From NCBI GenBank assembly GCA_950097015.1, contig CATNEN010000024.1, positions 890,001 through 954,000 on the forward strand: 64,000 nt of DNA. Reading direction: 5' to 3'. Both the position numbers and the translations under genes were made by a program. Numbering within the stretch: position 1 is the stretch's first letter; every line of letters starts with the position of its first letter. The notes beneath the pieces were generated by a model. The model was not told the DNA's origin. It ran no database searches and saw only the letters and a program-made list of their open reading frames with translations. Positions 24,701 through 35,955 of this stretch are shown here, one piece after another. The stretch is from Macrostomum hystrix. Taxonomy: Eukaryota; Platyhelminthes; Macrostomidae.

Positions 24701-26046
24701 CACAGGCTGCAGCCAATCAGCATTGAGGAGGCGATGGCTCAAGCTTTAAGCTTCCTGCCAAGCCGGTTGAAATCGCAAACCGGTGGTAGCGTCGGCGGAG
24801 ACACCGGCTCAGTCCGCAGCCTAGAGCTAACTAAGCCAGCTGATGCAGCCTCGGACACAGCCTCCACCGGCGCTCCATCTACAGCTGCCGGTGCCTCGGC
24901 CGTTGAAATCAACTCAGCGCCGATTTCGGCTGACGCAAAGGATGAGAACAATGGCGGGCGCGATCGTTACGAAGTGTTAAAACAGTTGGAACGACCAGAC
25001 GAGGCTGGACCCCAGATGCTCATTAAATGCTTGGATGCCACATTGGCGAGGATTCAAGAGGCCAGCAGTCTGTTTGCCGAATCTGAGGATTGTCAGGAGG
25101 TGTGTTAGCATTTACATTAAAATTTGGCTTTTTGCAGTAGGGGTCCTGAGTTCGAATCTGCAGAGTGTTGACTATGGACTTTTAGTGCATTCTGCACCAA
25201 ACCCAACAAAATGGCACTGTGTACACGCAGCCAGGCAATGAGACAGGCACAGGCACTATCGCAATGGCGAAACTGGTCACATGACACGGTCAAAATCACA
25301 GGCACACCAAACGGTCATTAGACAGGGTTGCAATCGAAGTTCACTGCAACCGGTCATAAGGCAGGGTTACTAACGAAGGTCACTGCAAACGGTCATAAGA
25401 CAGTTATAATCGAGGGTCACAACAAACTGTCATAAGACAGGGTCATAATAGAGGACCACAAGATGCGCTCTCATGACTCGTCGCAATCGAGGGTCACTTG
25501 CACCTGTCACAGGAAGTAATCACAAAATTACTTCCGGTCCACCTTCACAAAAAACTCCTCAGTAACCATCAGCATTTTATAACGGTTGAAAGTTCAAATG
25601 GGTGATTAAAAATTCACCCCCAGGTGCTTGACAGCGGCCCCGGCTCCGACTATGTCCAATGCCTATCCGAAGTGCGCCGGCTGGCCGGTCGCCTTCTGGC
25701 CGCCGCCGATCTGCACCGCCTCCTGCCAGAGGACCAGCTGGCCTCGCGGAAGCAGAGCCTGCGCCTGGCCTGGGCTAACTTTGTCGGCTTCTTCACCACG
25801 CCATCCGGCCTGCTGCCGTCCGAGTCCGAACTGGCCGACTCCGTCCGGCTTCGCGCCAACTGCGAAGATGCCGACGTTAACGATGGAGGCGTAGGCTGTC
25901 TCTGCCGTTGCTGCATCTGTCTGAACTATGTTGACACCAGCGATGCCATATTGTACGCCGGCAGGCGCTACCACTGCCCGTGTGCCAATTTCTGGATTAA
26001 CGAGATCGACTCAGTTCTGCCGGATCTAACTAGCGACTGCCTGTAG
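21780..26046 (+). CDS. SYNRG: Synergin-gamma-like EH-domain clathrin adaptor accessory protein
   Basis: Three exons, 21780-24181, 24706-25099 and 25624-26046, join in phase to 1072 aa. The N-terminal part has poly-Q/poly-A runs and a charged Q/E/R helix (QEQRRRLEDQQRRQREATRR). Three acidic-Phe motifs follow in the first part and later: DEFDSFV, DGFGDFV, SFNDFV and EFADFA. These are DFxDF-like signals that in synergin gamma bind the AP-1 gamma-ear. An EH domain sits at about residues 370-460 (LRSGLPRPILGQVWDRVNR). The C terminus has a Cys-rich block CLCRCCICLNYVD and RYHCPCANFWINEID, resembling the family's conserved C-terminal region. Expected role: AP-1 trafficking at the trans-Golgi/endosome. 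A 21-bp coding repeat (AQHMPPQ) precedes the EH domain. The ATG is the first in frame after the upstream array; an acceptor TACTAG lies 3 nt before it, so a further 5' exon is possible. Confidence 0.88.
22560..22870 (+). repeat. Coding 21-bp repeat, heptapeptide AQHMPPQ
   Basis: About 14 in-frame copies of a Pro/Gln/His/Met heptad (AQHMPPQ, APHMPPQ, APNMPPQ) inside the synergin gamma exon. It is a low-complexity linker. Confidence 0.9.
24195..24570. repeat. 33-bp minisatellite in synergin gamma intron 1
   Basis: Unit CCCAGATTGTCAGGCAGACT then AGGCCGTCATCCT, about 11 copies starting some 20 nt after the donor at 24182. The frame of exon 1 stays open through the whole array because 33 is a multiple of three. 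Confidence 0.94.
25125..25170 (+). mobile_element. Fragment resembling the SINE family A head
   Basis: GCTTTTTGCAG and GGTCCTGAGTTCGAATCTG align loosely with the B-box region of the copy at 13118. Short and diverged. Confidence 0.35.
25305..25480. repeat. Degenerate 37-40 bp repeat in synergin gamma intron 2
   Basis: Four to five diverged copies around GGTCATAAGACAGGGTT and TCGAAGGTCACTGCAAAC. This is an old or short array compared with those in neighbouring introns. Confidence 0.75.
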
Positions 26047-27983
26047 TCTCGGAAAATGACACTTATTTAGCGACCTCACTAAAGTACATATAAATCTGTA
26101 CTGATCTAAGAGTAGATCGATATAATGCGTATCTTATCGATGTCTATTTAGGCGCAGGCAATGTTTTTTATCTAATGATTATATTTATTTACCATACATA
26201 CTACTTGATGCTGCTTCAGACAGTAGGTTATATGCGCATAGAAAATTTTCGTTGATTTTAGAAATATTAAATTTAATAATTTACCGATTTACTACTTTCC
26301 TATGCAACAAAACCACTCCGTCTCATGTGTGCATGCGATTCAACTGCAATCTCTAATCAAGAACGGTATTGCTTGGGTGTTGATTTATATTATCAATGTT
26401 GTGCTTAATTATGTCTCTATCGATGTTTAAGAGCCTGTATTGGGCTAAATTAACAGCAAAATCTGTAGTTTAATGCTTCTTCAAAGTCAAACCCAAATTT
26501 GTGCTTTGTCAATTTAATCGATAGAAGTCAAAAGTGCAAATAGTTACGAAAAAACAGTTAGTACTGTCGTGTTGCGTTTTTGTAAATTGTGTTATTTAGT
26601 CTTCCCGTGCTGTTTTCATTGGATGAATCACAATTGACACTAATTTTTTTACTGTTGTGTACATTGTTATTGATTGACCATCCCGATCAACGGAATCAAT
26701 GTTTGTGAATTAGTTTTTTAAGTTCTGATTGATTCCTCTTTTGATTGACCTCTTGATTAGAGTCATTTTGATGACTCTCAGCTGCTTAATAATACTTATA
26801 ATAATTGCAGGAGGGCAATGGCACGTCATTTGGTGACAGTAGACCATTGGCTGTCCGGTGACAGCCATTTCGTACAATAACAGCATACTTGTGAATTTTA
26901 CTAGTAGGAATATGGCCGGGTGAATTAAAAAATGACTCAAACTACATAATAGGCCAAGAATCACGCAAACTTCGCATGCTGTGCTATTTTTAGAACCCAA
27001 GGTCAACTAACACGCAATGTTTGCGTGAAAATCGAAACTCTTATCTGGGTCGTTGTCCTGTGCAACAGAATGGCTTGTTTATATGTGTTCTAGCTTCAAA
27101 GGGTAATAAAAAATTAGAGTAGATTTTCTTTATAAGAAAATCATAAAGTAAACCGACATTTAGCAAGATTTGGATTTTATATTAATGTTGTTTTCTATTC
27201 TAATATTTCCCAAGATGAATGTTTTATTTTGATTCTCCTAGCAACCTTCTTATTGCAGTGAGTAGGGCTGCATTACTTTATGATTCCAATTATTTACATT
27301 TTTCAAACATCACCTCAGACAAATTTTCTGACGAGTTAGAGTGATGCTTTTTCCAATGCTCGTAACTTTTCAAATATTTTTAATAGCGCTTATTCGTTGT
27401 TTATGAATTTATTCCGTGCAACAATAATCAAGTCTAAGCCTATCTAAACTGGTGTTCATTTAATTCAAGCGCAATTTTATTGTCTCTTCCGCAAACATCC
27501 TGCTTGTTTCTTGTTTGATTTAAGAACCTAACTATGATATTCATGATATATTTAACAAGCCATCACATTCCACTGCTAAATACATAGAATTTTGTGCCGT
27601 TGTTACAGTTATGTTATCTCATATGTTGTTGCAAAAAAACTTACATTCTGTTTTGATTCTAATCAATCGTATTTAGCGAAACATGAAAAATCAAACATAT
27701 TTTTATGTACGAACTGAATATTTGCTATGCAAAATACTTAAAAAAATAATATTACAGCAAGCATTGGGCATTGTGTACAGGTCTTAAAACAGTAAAAAGA
27801 ATTGTAGCGTCAAAGTAAAAAAGAAATAAGAAAACATGGTCACTCGGTACTACTGTATGTAAGTAGTAAGTAGCGTCAAACTTAGAGATTTTCTGTTACT
27901 CTAAGTCTACTACTAACTAAATGTCAATCTAAGTAGTGTGTTCGGGTGTGTTAAGCCTATTTAATTGAAGCCACTCAGGTCGA
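26047..27983. other. Intergenic between convergent synergin gamma and Kazal genes
   Basis: About 1.9 kb, AT-rich, with no tandem array. It should contain both 3' UTRs. The only recognised item is a SINE A terminus near 26810. Confidence 0.6.
26805..26852 (-). mobile_element. SINE family A 3' terminus fragment
   Basis: ATAATTGCAGGAGGGCAATG and GCACGTCATTTGGTGA match, in reverse complement, the last 45 nt of the copies at 13118 and 40450. Confidence 0.6.
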
Positions 27984-30900
27984 TCAGTTCCATGTTCTGC
28001 CAGCATTTGCCGTCTTCGACGAACCTGCCAACAGTCGACGCTGATATCTGCGGCGTCGCCGACTGCGTGGACAGGCGCCCTTGGAGGCCACTCGAATGTC
28101 CAGACGATTGTTGCAGGCGTATGAGCGGAGGTCGCACTCCAGAGTGTAAGTCAGGCCGTCGGTGCCGCAGACTGGCTTGTTGACGTACAAGCAGCTGTTG
28201 GGGCACTGACAGACAGGCTCGCCGCGTATGTTGATGCTGCACTCTCCGTAGTAGGGGCAGGTCACGCTGCAAAATTTAGTGGCCCTTAAAAAACCAAATC
28301 GGCTCCGACTGGGTGGGGGTCAATCTCTATAGGCTCCGACTGGGAGGGGGTCAATCTCTATAGGCTCCGACTGGGAGGGGGTCAATCTCTATAGGCTCCG
28401 ACTGGGAGGGGGTCAATCTCTATAGGCTCCGACTGGGAGGGGGTCAATCTCTATAGGCTCCGACTGGGAGGGGGTCAATCTCTATAGGCTCCGACTGGGA
28501 GGGGGTCAATCTCTATAGGCTCCGACTGGGAGGGGGGTCAATCTCTATAGGCTCCGTCTGGGAGGGGGTCAATCTCTATAGGCTCCGACTGGGAGGGGGG
28601 GTCAATCTCTATAGGCTCCGTCTGGGAGGGGGTCAATCTCTATAGGCTCCGACTGGGAGGGGGTCAATCTCTATAGGCTCCGACTGGGAGGGAGTCAATC
28701 TCTATAGGCTCCGACTAGGAGGGGGGTCAATCTCTATAGGCTCCGACTGGGAGGGGTCAATCTCTATAGGCTCCGACTGGGAGGGGGTCAATCTCTATAG
28801 GCTCCATCTGGGAGGAGCCTATAAGATACTTTTATAGGATCAATATTGGGGACGTCAATTTCTATTGGATCAATGTTAGGGGGTTAATTTCTATAGGATC
28901 AATGTTGGGGGGTCAATTTCGATAGGATCAATGTTGGGGGGGCTTCAATTTCGATAGGATCAATGTTGGGGGTCAATTTCTATAGAATTAATGTTGGGGG
29001 TCAATCAATCTAGGATCAGTCTTGAAGTGGTCAATCTTTCTAGGGCCATTATGTGAGGCTGAATCTCACCCCTGGCAGGGGTTGCAGCTGCCTGGGCCGG
29101 CCACTGTCAAGCTGCTGTTTCGCGTGTCAAACGCCTTCTGCAGCAGGTGACAGTTGGACTTGTAGGTGAGGCTGTCGCTGCCACAGACGCGCCTTGACTC
29201 GGCCTCCTCGGCGGCCGCGGCCGTGCCAGGCAGCCACGTGGGCTCCACGCAGTCAGGCCTCTCGCAGCTGGCTGCCACCGTCCAGGTGACGCCGCTGGCG
29301 GCGTCTTCGCCGCCGGACTCGACGATACCGACGCGGCAGATGGCGCCGTGAGGGCACGGGCCGCCAGGCCGCTGTCGGAAGCACCACAACGGCTGGTCGC
29401 ACTCGCCTCGGTAGGCTGGCCGTACTCCGCGCCGACCCTCCTGGCAGGCGCGCCTTCGCAGGTGGCACTCGGAGTCGTAGGTGACATTGTCTGTGCCGCA
29501 CACCGGCCTGAACACAGCCGGACACTCGGCCGGACAGTTGCAGGCGGACTGTCCGGTGCCAGGGTCCACCCGGCATTCCATGTACTCGTGCGGGCACCAC
29601 GCCTGACAGTGCACACCGAACGGGCAGCGGCCGTCGCTCAGCTTGCTGATGTTCAACCCAGTGAAGCAGCTCTCGTAATCCAGGGTGCATTGGTCCGGGT
29701 AGGTGCGACCGTCTGTGCCGCACACCGGTTGGGAGAACGGGCCTGCGGAGTGGGGAGGGCGGATATGGCGTGAGGCTTTTGGGCGACCTGAAACACCCAA
29801 TGAGGCTTCAGGCCTAAAATGAAACACCCAATGAGGCTTCAGGCCTAAAATGAAACACCCTATGAAGCTTCAGGCCTAAAATTAAATACCCTCTGAGGCT
29901 TCAGGCCTAAAATTAAATACCCAATGAAGCTTCAGGCCTAAAATTAAATACCCTCTGAGGCTTCAGGCCTAAAATTAAATACCCTATGAAGCTTCAAGCC
30001 TAAAATTAAATACCTATGAAGCTTCAGGCCTAAAATTAAATACCCTCTGAGGCTTCAGGCCTAAAATTAAATACCCAATGAAGCTTCAGGCCTAAAATTA
30101 AATACCCTCTGAGGCTTCAGGCCTAAAATTAAATACCCTATGAAGCTTCAGGCCTAAAATTAAATACCCTCTGAGGCTTCAGGCCTAAAATCAAATACCC
30201 TATGAAGCTTCAAGCCTAAAATTAAATACCTATGAAGCTTCAGGCCTAAAATTAAATTCCCTATGAAGCTTCAGGCCTAAAATGAAACACCCTATGAAGC
30301 TTCAGGTCTAAAATGAAACAACCCGATTAGGTTTCGGGTCTAGAACTAAATACCCGATGAGGTCTAAGGCCTAAATTGACACTTTTAGAGCTCCTATTAT
30401 TGAGTTTTCTAATCATACTTGTACTTGGTTTTGTATCCCTTAAAAGTAGAACAGTAGAACAGGGGGGGGGGAATTCCCCCCCTGACATTTTTTTCGCTGC
30501 ATCCGAACGGAACAATGCAAGCACACGAAACTCAAGAACACGGGCCAATTTTTTGTGGCGCATCTTCTGAAACAAGAAACAAGTCACCAGCTCTTCAGAC
30601 CGTCGAGATATTCAATGTTTCTGGTCGAAGGTCCGACTTTTCCCATAAGAGCTAGTGTATATCATACACCCCTATACACGAATTTGCACTGCGCCTCAGT
30701 GCGGCCTTTCCAGACCTTCAAACTTTATCAGCATGTCACCCGATTGTGCTTGTATCATCTCCGACTTCGGCGGTCACCGACCTTTATCTAGACGGAGCTG
30801 CTGGACCTTCAACAAGTGGCACCAGCCGACTATGGAGTCCCTAAAGCGAATTCCTCTGCTTTCGCTGATCAAGCCTCGACATTGGGCAACACTCAACTAC

Positions 30901-33560
30901 TTTACATGCTCCTCTAGTCCGTCAACCAATCAGTCACCACCCCGACGCCGTCAGCACCGTCAGCAGGGTGCCTCAAGCTGGCAATGGAGTCCCTAAAGCG
31001 AATTTTTCTACTTTCTCTAATAAAGCCTCAATATTGGTCTAAACTCAACTATTACTTGTTTAAGGTCCAGCTGCTCCGTCTAGATAAAGGTAGGTGACCA
31101 CCGAAGACGGAGATGGTGCAGGCACAATCGGGTGACATGCTGATAAAGTTTGAAGGTCTGGAAAGGCCGCACTGAGGCGCAGTGCTAATTCGTGTATAGG
31201 GGTGTATGAAATACACTAGCTCTTATGGGAAAAATCGGACCTTCGACCAGAAACATTGAATATCTCGACGGTCTGAAGAGCTGGCGACTTGTTTCTTGTT
31301 TCAGAAGATGCGCAACAAAAATTTGGCCCGTGTTCTTGAGTTTCGTGTGCTTGCATTGTTCCGTTCGGGTGCAGCAAAAAAATTGTCTGGGGGGGGGATA
31401 AAAACGGGCGGCTAAATGGCTTGGTAGTCCTACTGTTAATTCAGCAATTTAGTATTACTACTGTAGAGATGATATATATTTTTTCATTTGCTAAAAGACT
31501 ATGACTTGGATTAGAATTGAAATTAGTATTTCCAAAATCTGATCTGCATGTTCGAGCTATTTAGCATTTTTCAATAACTGCTGCCCTGTTGTATGGGTTT
31601 TATACGGTCCAAGTGGCATCGACTCAGGGGACCTGCCCTGATCTGGCTGAGCAGACCGGTCTAATCCCGCATTTTAATACGGGACGAAATGGGGCGATGC
31701 CATTTCCTGAAATTCGCAGCTAGTAAGAAAAAGTCTCATCACCATATGCTAAGGGAGAATGAAATTTTTAAACAAAAAAATGTTTCATTTTTAGAAAATT
31801 TTAGAAAACAATTTAGATTTCAATGATGCTAAATTTATTGAGCGGGCGTCGGACTCACGACTTGAAGGTCGGGGGTTCGATTCCCTTTTAGCAATTTGTG
31901 TCCTTTTCGCAAGCTGATTACATGGGTACCAGCATCAGCTGGGGTAATTGAAGGTGGGTGTGGCGTCCCCCCAGTCCATGGACTGAACAGTCGTTTGCAG
32001 CCTTCAGATGCGCCGCGCAATAGCTGCGGCTGTGCTGTCGGCTGAACATCTGCAGGTACTAAGGCATCATTTGTATGTAAATTGCATATTGTTTGGCATA
32101 TTGTTTATCGAGAGAGCCAAAAACGATGCCAGAAGAGAATAGTTTTTGAGATTATATCAATTAATTTTAGTCTACACTGAGCATCAGCCAGCTATCGAAT
32201 CTAATTCACCTGTCGCCCGCAGCCGACCTGAGTTTATGATTTCGCTGAGCCAATTTAGCCGCGTGGGAAATGACCCATCCAATATTTATTAAGTACAGGC
32301 AAGGGCTTTGCTGCGTTCCGCGTGCTTCGGTTATAATCATTTCGCTACCTGCCTCACTATTAATTAGCCCAACTGCTTGTGATAGGTTTAGAGCCATAGC
32401 TATCACAGCCAAATGCAGACATGCCGGCTTGCAAATTTACACTTTAATCTATGCGCCTTAGAAACTTTATCGAAACACTAGCAATGCGCTGACAGACTGA
32501 AGCAGTCCTGACTGACAGACAGACAGACTGAAGCAGGCCTGACTGACAGACAGACAGACTGAAGCAGGCCTGACTGACAGACAGACAGACTGAAGCAGGC
32601 CTGACTGACAGACAGACTGAAGCAGGCCTGACTGACAGACAGACAGACTGAAGCAGGCCTGACTGACAGACAGACAGACTGAAGCAGGCCTGACTGACAG
32701 ACAGACAGACTGAAACAGGCCTGACTGAATGACAGACGGAAACAGGCCTGACTGAATGACTGAAGCAGGCCTGACTGACAGACTGAAGCAGGCCTGACTG
32801 ACAGACAGACTGAAGCAGGCCTGACTGACAGACAGACTGAAGCAGGCCTGACTGACAGACAGACAGACTGAAACAGGCCTGACTGAATGACAGACGGAAA
32901 CAGGCCTGACTGAATGACTGAAGCAGGCCTGACTGACAGACAGACAGACTGAAACAGGCCTGACTGAATGACAGACGGAAACAGGCCTGACTGGCTGACT
33001 GAAGCAGGCCTGACTGACAGACTGAAGCAGGCCTGAATGACAGACTGAAACAGGCCTGACTGACGGACTGAAACAGGCCTGACTGGCAGCTCACCGGATC
33101 CGCATGGCTGGCACTCGCAACGGGGCACCCGGTTGGCGTCGAGGCCGCAGCGTTGACCTCTCGGGCAGCGCACACCGGCGCACGGATCGCAGGGGCCCCT
33201 GAACAGCGCTTCGACCTGGTACACAGCGTGGCAGGAAGCCCGCATGAGGTGGCAGAGGCTGGGATAGGTTCGACCGTCGCTGCCGCACACTTCGCCGCTG
33301 TCCTCGGAGTCGCCGACATTCCAGCAGGTGCTAGGACAGACGCACCTGTACAGATTGTCCATATTGACAGCCGGCACGCACAGGGCATTGTTGGGGCAGG
33401 TGGCATTGTCGCACGGGTTGCGCCAGTTGCGATAGCGGAAGCAGCAGGGCTTGGCGCAGGCCAGAGCAGCCGCGGCCACCGCCCAGACAAGCGAGCAGTG
33501 GATGAGTAGGCTCTTCAAAACAGACGGTCCTCCGCCGCGGCTGCTACTCAGGCTAGTCAT
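27984..33560 (-). CDS. Secreted five-Kazal-domain (agrin/follistatin-like) protein
   Basis: Three exons, 33560-33095, 29742-29070 and 28266-27984, join in phase (1, then 2) to 473 aa. Residues 1-36 are a signal peptide with a hydrophobic core LVWAVAAAALACA. Five Kazal signatures follow: VCGSDGRTYPSLC (91-103), VCGTDGRTYPDQC (about 162-174), VCGTDNVTYDSEC (236-248), VCGSDSLTYKSNC (341-353) and VCGTDGLTYTLEC (412-424). They are separated by follistatin-type EGF-like inserts such as GVTCPYYGECSINIRGEPVC. The fourth unit has an Ala/Glu-rich insert and is degenerate. The C terminus is basic (RSRRRRRYQRR). Kazal domains inhibit serine proteases or bind growth factors and matrix. Length and lack of laminin G domains argue against full agrin, so I give no symbol. 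Intron 1 (3.35 kb) hosts two arrays, a SINE and a fold-back element, and intron 2 one G-rich array. Confidence 0.88.
28285..29035. repeat. G-rich 30-31 bp minisatellite in Kazal intron 2
   Basis: Unit GGCTCCGACTGGGAGGGGGT then CAATCTCTATA, about 17 copies to about 28810, with G-run length varying from 4 to 7. It is followed by a diverged 29-bp relative (GGATCAATGTTGGGGGGTCA) up to about 29035. Confidence 0.94.
29795..30370. repeat. 31-bp minisatellite in Kazal intron 1
   Basis: Unit GAGGCTTCAGGCCTAAAATT then AAATACCCTCT, about 18 copies; variants are AATGAAGC/CTATGAAGC and AATGAAAC. Confidence 0.94.
30440..31439. mobile_element. TTAA-flanked fold-back MITE, 1 kb copy
   Basis: Long inverted repeat with arms at about 30475-30800 and 31068-31400. 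Arm blocks include GAGATATTCAATGTTTCTGG, TCATACACCCCTATACACGA and GCACTGCGCCTCAGTGCGGC. The right end reads AAATGGCTTGGTAGTCCTAC then TGTTAA, the exact complement of the left end of the copy at 60992. The centre holds two direct copies of TGGAGTCCCTAAAGCGAATT. No transposase ORF is present, so it is non-autonomous. It lies in Kazal intron 1. Confidence 0.85.
31836..32060 (+). mobile_element. SINE family B copy
   Basis: It begins near GGCGTCGGACTCACGACTTG, with B-box GGGGGTTCGATTCCC, then GGTGGGTGTGGCGTCCCCCC and CAGTCCATGGACTGAACAG and ends GCTGTGCTGTCGGCTGAACA. The A-box part is truncated. It lies in Kazal intron 1. Confidence 0.8.
32061..32470. other. Kazal intron 1, unassigned part
   Basis: Single-copy-looking sequence between the SINE and the 32475 array. 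I see no exon or repeat. Confidence 0.5.
32475..33085. repeat. 27/31-bp minisatellite in Kazal intron 1
   Basis: Unit TGACAGACAGACAGACTGAA then GCAGGCCTGAC, about 21 copies; unit length varies by the number of GACA tetramers. It starts within 10 nt of the exon 1 donor at 33094, and exon 1 stays open into the array for about 200 codons. Confidence 0.94.
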
Positions 33561-33599
33561 GCTTATAGCAAATATATGAACAATCACGCAAGCTATTGT

Positions 33600-34925
33600 T
33601 CTATTATAGAACTTCTCTAAGAGACACTTAACCCGAGAAGCTAAATATTAGCCGCTAGGACTCTAGTCAACGCGTCCACTTTAATACGGCTGGGCATACT
33701 CCGCAATGGAGGAATGACGGAGGAGCATTGGGTCCTCAGGGGAGGGGAGTGAAGAGTGGATGGGAGATGCATCAGGGGCTTTTTAGCTGTCTGTCTTCCC
33801 AACGCCCACGGATTCCGTCATGATCAGACTGGCCCACTCTCATCTAATATCTGTGACCATGATTGGGCATGACTGCCAGCTCATCTCTAGCTACTACTAT
33901 ATACCGATCCCGACTGTCCCCTCTCCCCTCCGGCACAAGCCGTCGTCATCACACCTACCTACTGCAGCGGGCCTGCCAGCTAAAACATGAACGATGTTAA
34001 GCAAAACTCTGGCGCGCATCTCTTGAATATTATAGGCGCAGTTCCATAGGCCACCCTGACTCCCAGTGCGCGGCTGCTGTCAAAACTTGATCGCGTTCCG
34101 CTCTCCCCCCGGGCTCCAGGCAGAGATGAGCTCAGACAGACACACGTGAGCACAATTGCACAGGGCAACCAGGCAGGAATGATGCATGAGCTCCAGGTAT
34201 GGCCATATGGACTTCGGACCCACACACACGCGCGCACACACAGATCAATTTGGCTGAAAGCTGCAGTCGGGGCAAGTTAGTTACGGGCCAATCTGGCTAA
34301 TTCCCTATATCTGCAGGCAATGGCATACAGATATATAAGAATGCATCTGCACATGGGTTACATTGGCAGGCAGAGTTGACCTACATGTATAGGAGACTCG
34401 CATGCCGTTGATGCCCTGTGTGTGTGTGTGTGTGCTCAGTCACTTCAATCCTGATGGAGCGCATCTCCCCGGGGGGTTCTACATGCCACTCAACTCAATA
34501 CTCTGGTTGCTCCTCCACCCACTGAGCGGACTGAGCAAACTGATCAGTGTTTGAGCTAGTAACCAATTCACCTTTCCCTTAGAACGGGTTCAGTGGTCAG
34601 GCCGACTCTCACGGACCACTCGTGCATCTAGGCCAGTGCTCAATCGGGGAAACTCTGATCCCAATTGAATTTTCCCTAGGGAGCTGGATAGGTTCAGCCA
34701 ATACAGTCTGAATATTTCCCTTTGCACTGATTAATAGGTTGAGTGTGTTTGCGAACACTAACTAAGCAGCCTTAACAGCATGAGCAAGTTCTGCTATGCT
34801 AAAGCAGCCAGAAAATTTATCCTCTAAATAATTGCATTGCGAGACCGAGACGGAGGCACTCTTGCTTCATAATTAACCAACTCAGAGGAAGGGGCTACAA
34901 GATAAGACAGACACATCAGTATATT
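33600..34925. other. Intergenic, 5' flank of the Kazal gene
   Basis: Presumed promoter side of the Kazal gene. A short (GT)n tract lies at about 34422-34437. No gene or array is recognised. Confidence 0.5.
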
Positions 34926-34929
34926 ATCA

Positions 34930-35955
34930 CGGGGGGCGGGTAACAAGGCAGGAGACAAGGGCAAGGTTGGAAGAGGAAAATATATTTTGAGACAGACAGG
35001 AAAGGGAGAGAAAGTTACGTGAGAGAGACAGGAGAGGGGGGAGAAAGAAACGGGAGACAGACAGGAAAGGGGGAGAAAGATATGGGAGACAGACAGGAGA
35101 GGGGGAGAAAGATACGGGAGACAGACAGGAGAGGGGGAGAAAGTTATGCGAGACAGACAGGAGAGGGGGAGAAAGTTATGGGAGACAGACAGAAAAGGGG
35201 GAGCAAGTTATGGGAGACAGACAGGAGAGGGGGAGAAAGTTATGGGAGACAGACAGACAGGAGAGGGGGAGAAAGATACGTAAGACAAACAGTAGATGGG
35301 AGAAAGATACGTAAGACAAACAGGAGATGGAAGAAATACGTAAGACAAACAGGAGATGGGAGAAAGATACGGGAGACAGACAGGAGAGGGGGAGAAAGTT
35401 ATGGGAGACAGACAGGAAAGGGGGAGAAAGTTATGGGAGACAGACAGGAGATGGGGAGAAAGATACGAGAGACAGACAGGAGATGGGAGAAAGATACGTG
35501 AGACAGATATGAGATGGTAGAAAGATACGGGAGACAGACACGGGAAGTGGAGAAAGTTACGGGAGACAGACAGGAAAGGGGGAGAAAGTTATGGGAGACA
35601 GACAGGAGATGGGGAGAAAGATACGAGAGACAGACAGGAGATGGGAGAAAGATACTGGAGACAGACAGGAGAGGGGGAGAAAGATACGGGAGACAGACAG
35701 GAAAGGGGGAGAAAGTTATGGGAGACAGACAGGAGATGGGAGAAAGATACGAGAGACAGACAGGAGATGGGAGAAAGATACGTAAGACAAACAGGAGATG
35801 GGAGAAAGATAGGTAAGACAGACAGGAGATGGGAGAAAGATACGTAAGACAAACAGGAGATGGGAGAAAGATACGTAAGACAAACAGGAGATGGGAGAAA
35901 GATACGTAAGACAAACAGGAGACGGGGAGAAAGATACGGGAGACAGATAGGAGAG
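34930..35955. repeat. Polypurine 31-33 bp minisatellite, intergenic
   Basis: Unit GAGACAGACAGGAGAGGGGG then AGAAAGATACGG, about 32 copies with GGAGATGGG and GTAAGACAAAC variants. Nearly all bases on the + strand are purines over about 1 kb. ORFs on both strands are repeat artefacts. Confidence 0.95.

Noticed and set aside
29107..29773. Other-frame ORFs opposite or inside the Kazal exon
   Set aside because: High-GC shadow frames; only one frame gives the Cys-spaced Kazal signatures.
30555..30996. Plus-strand ORFs of 78 and 113 codons inside the MITE
   Set aside because: They lie within the inverted-repeat arm and centre, with no transposase motif.
32444..33490. 348-codon and 369-codon minus-strand ORFs as one protein
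   Set aside because: Only the 5' part of the 369-codon frame is real (Kazal exon 1 to 33095). The rest is the adjacent intronic array, and the conserved continuation lies at 29742 in matching phase.
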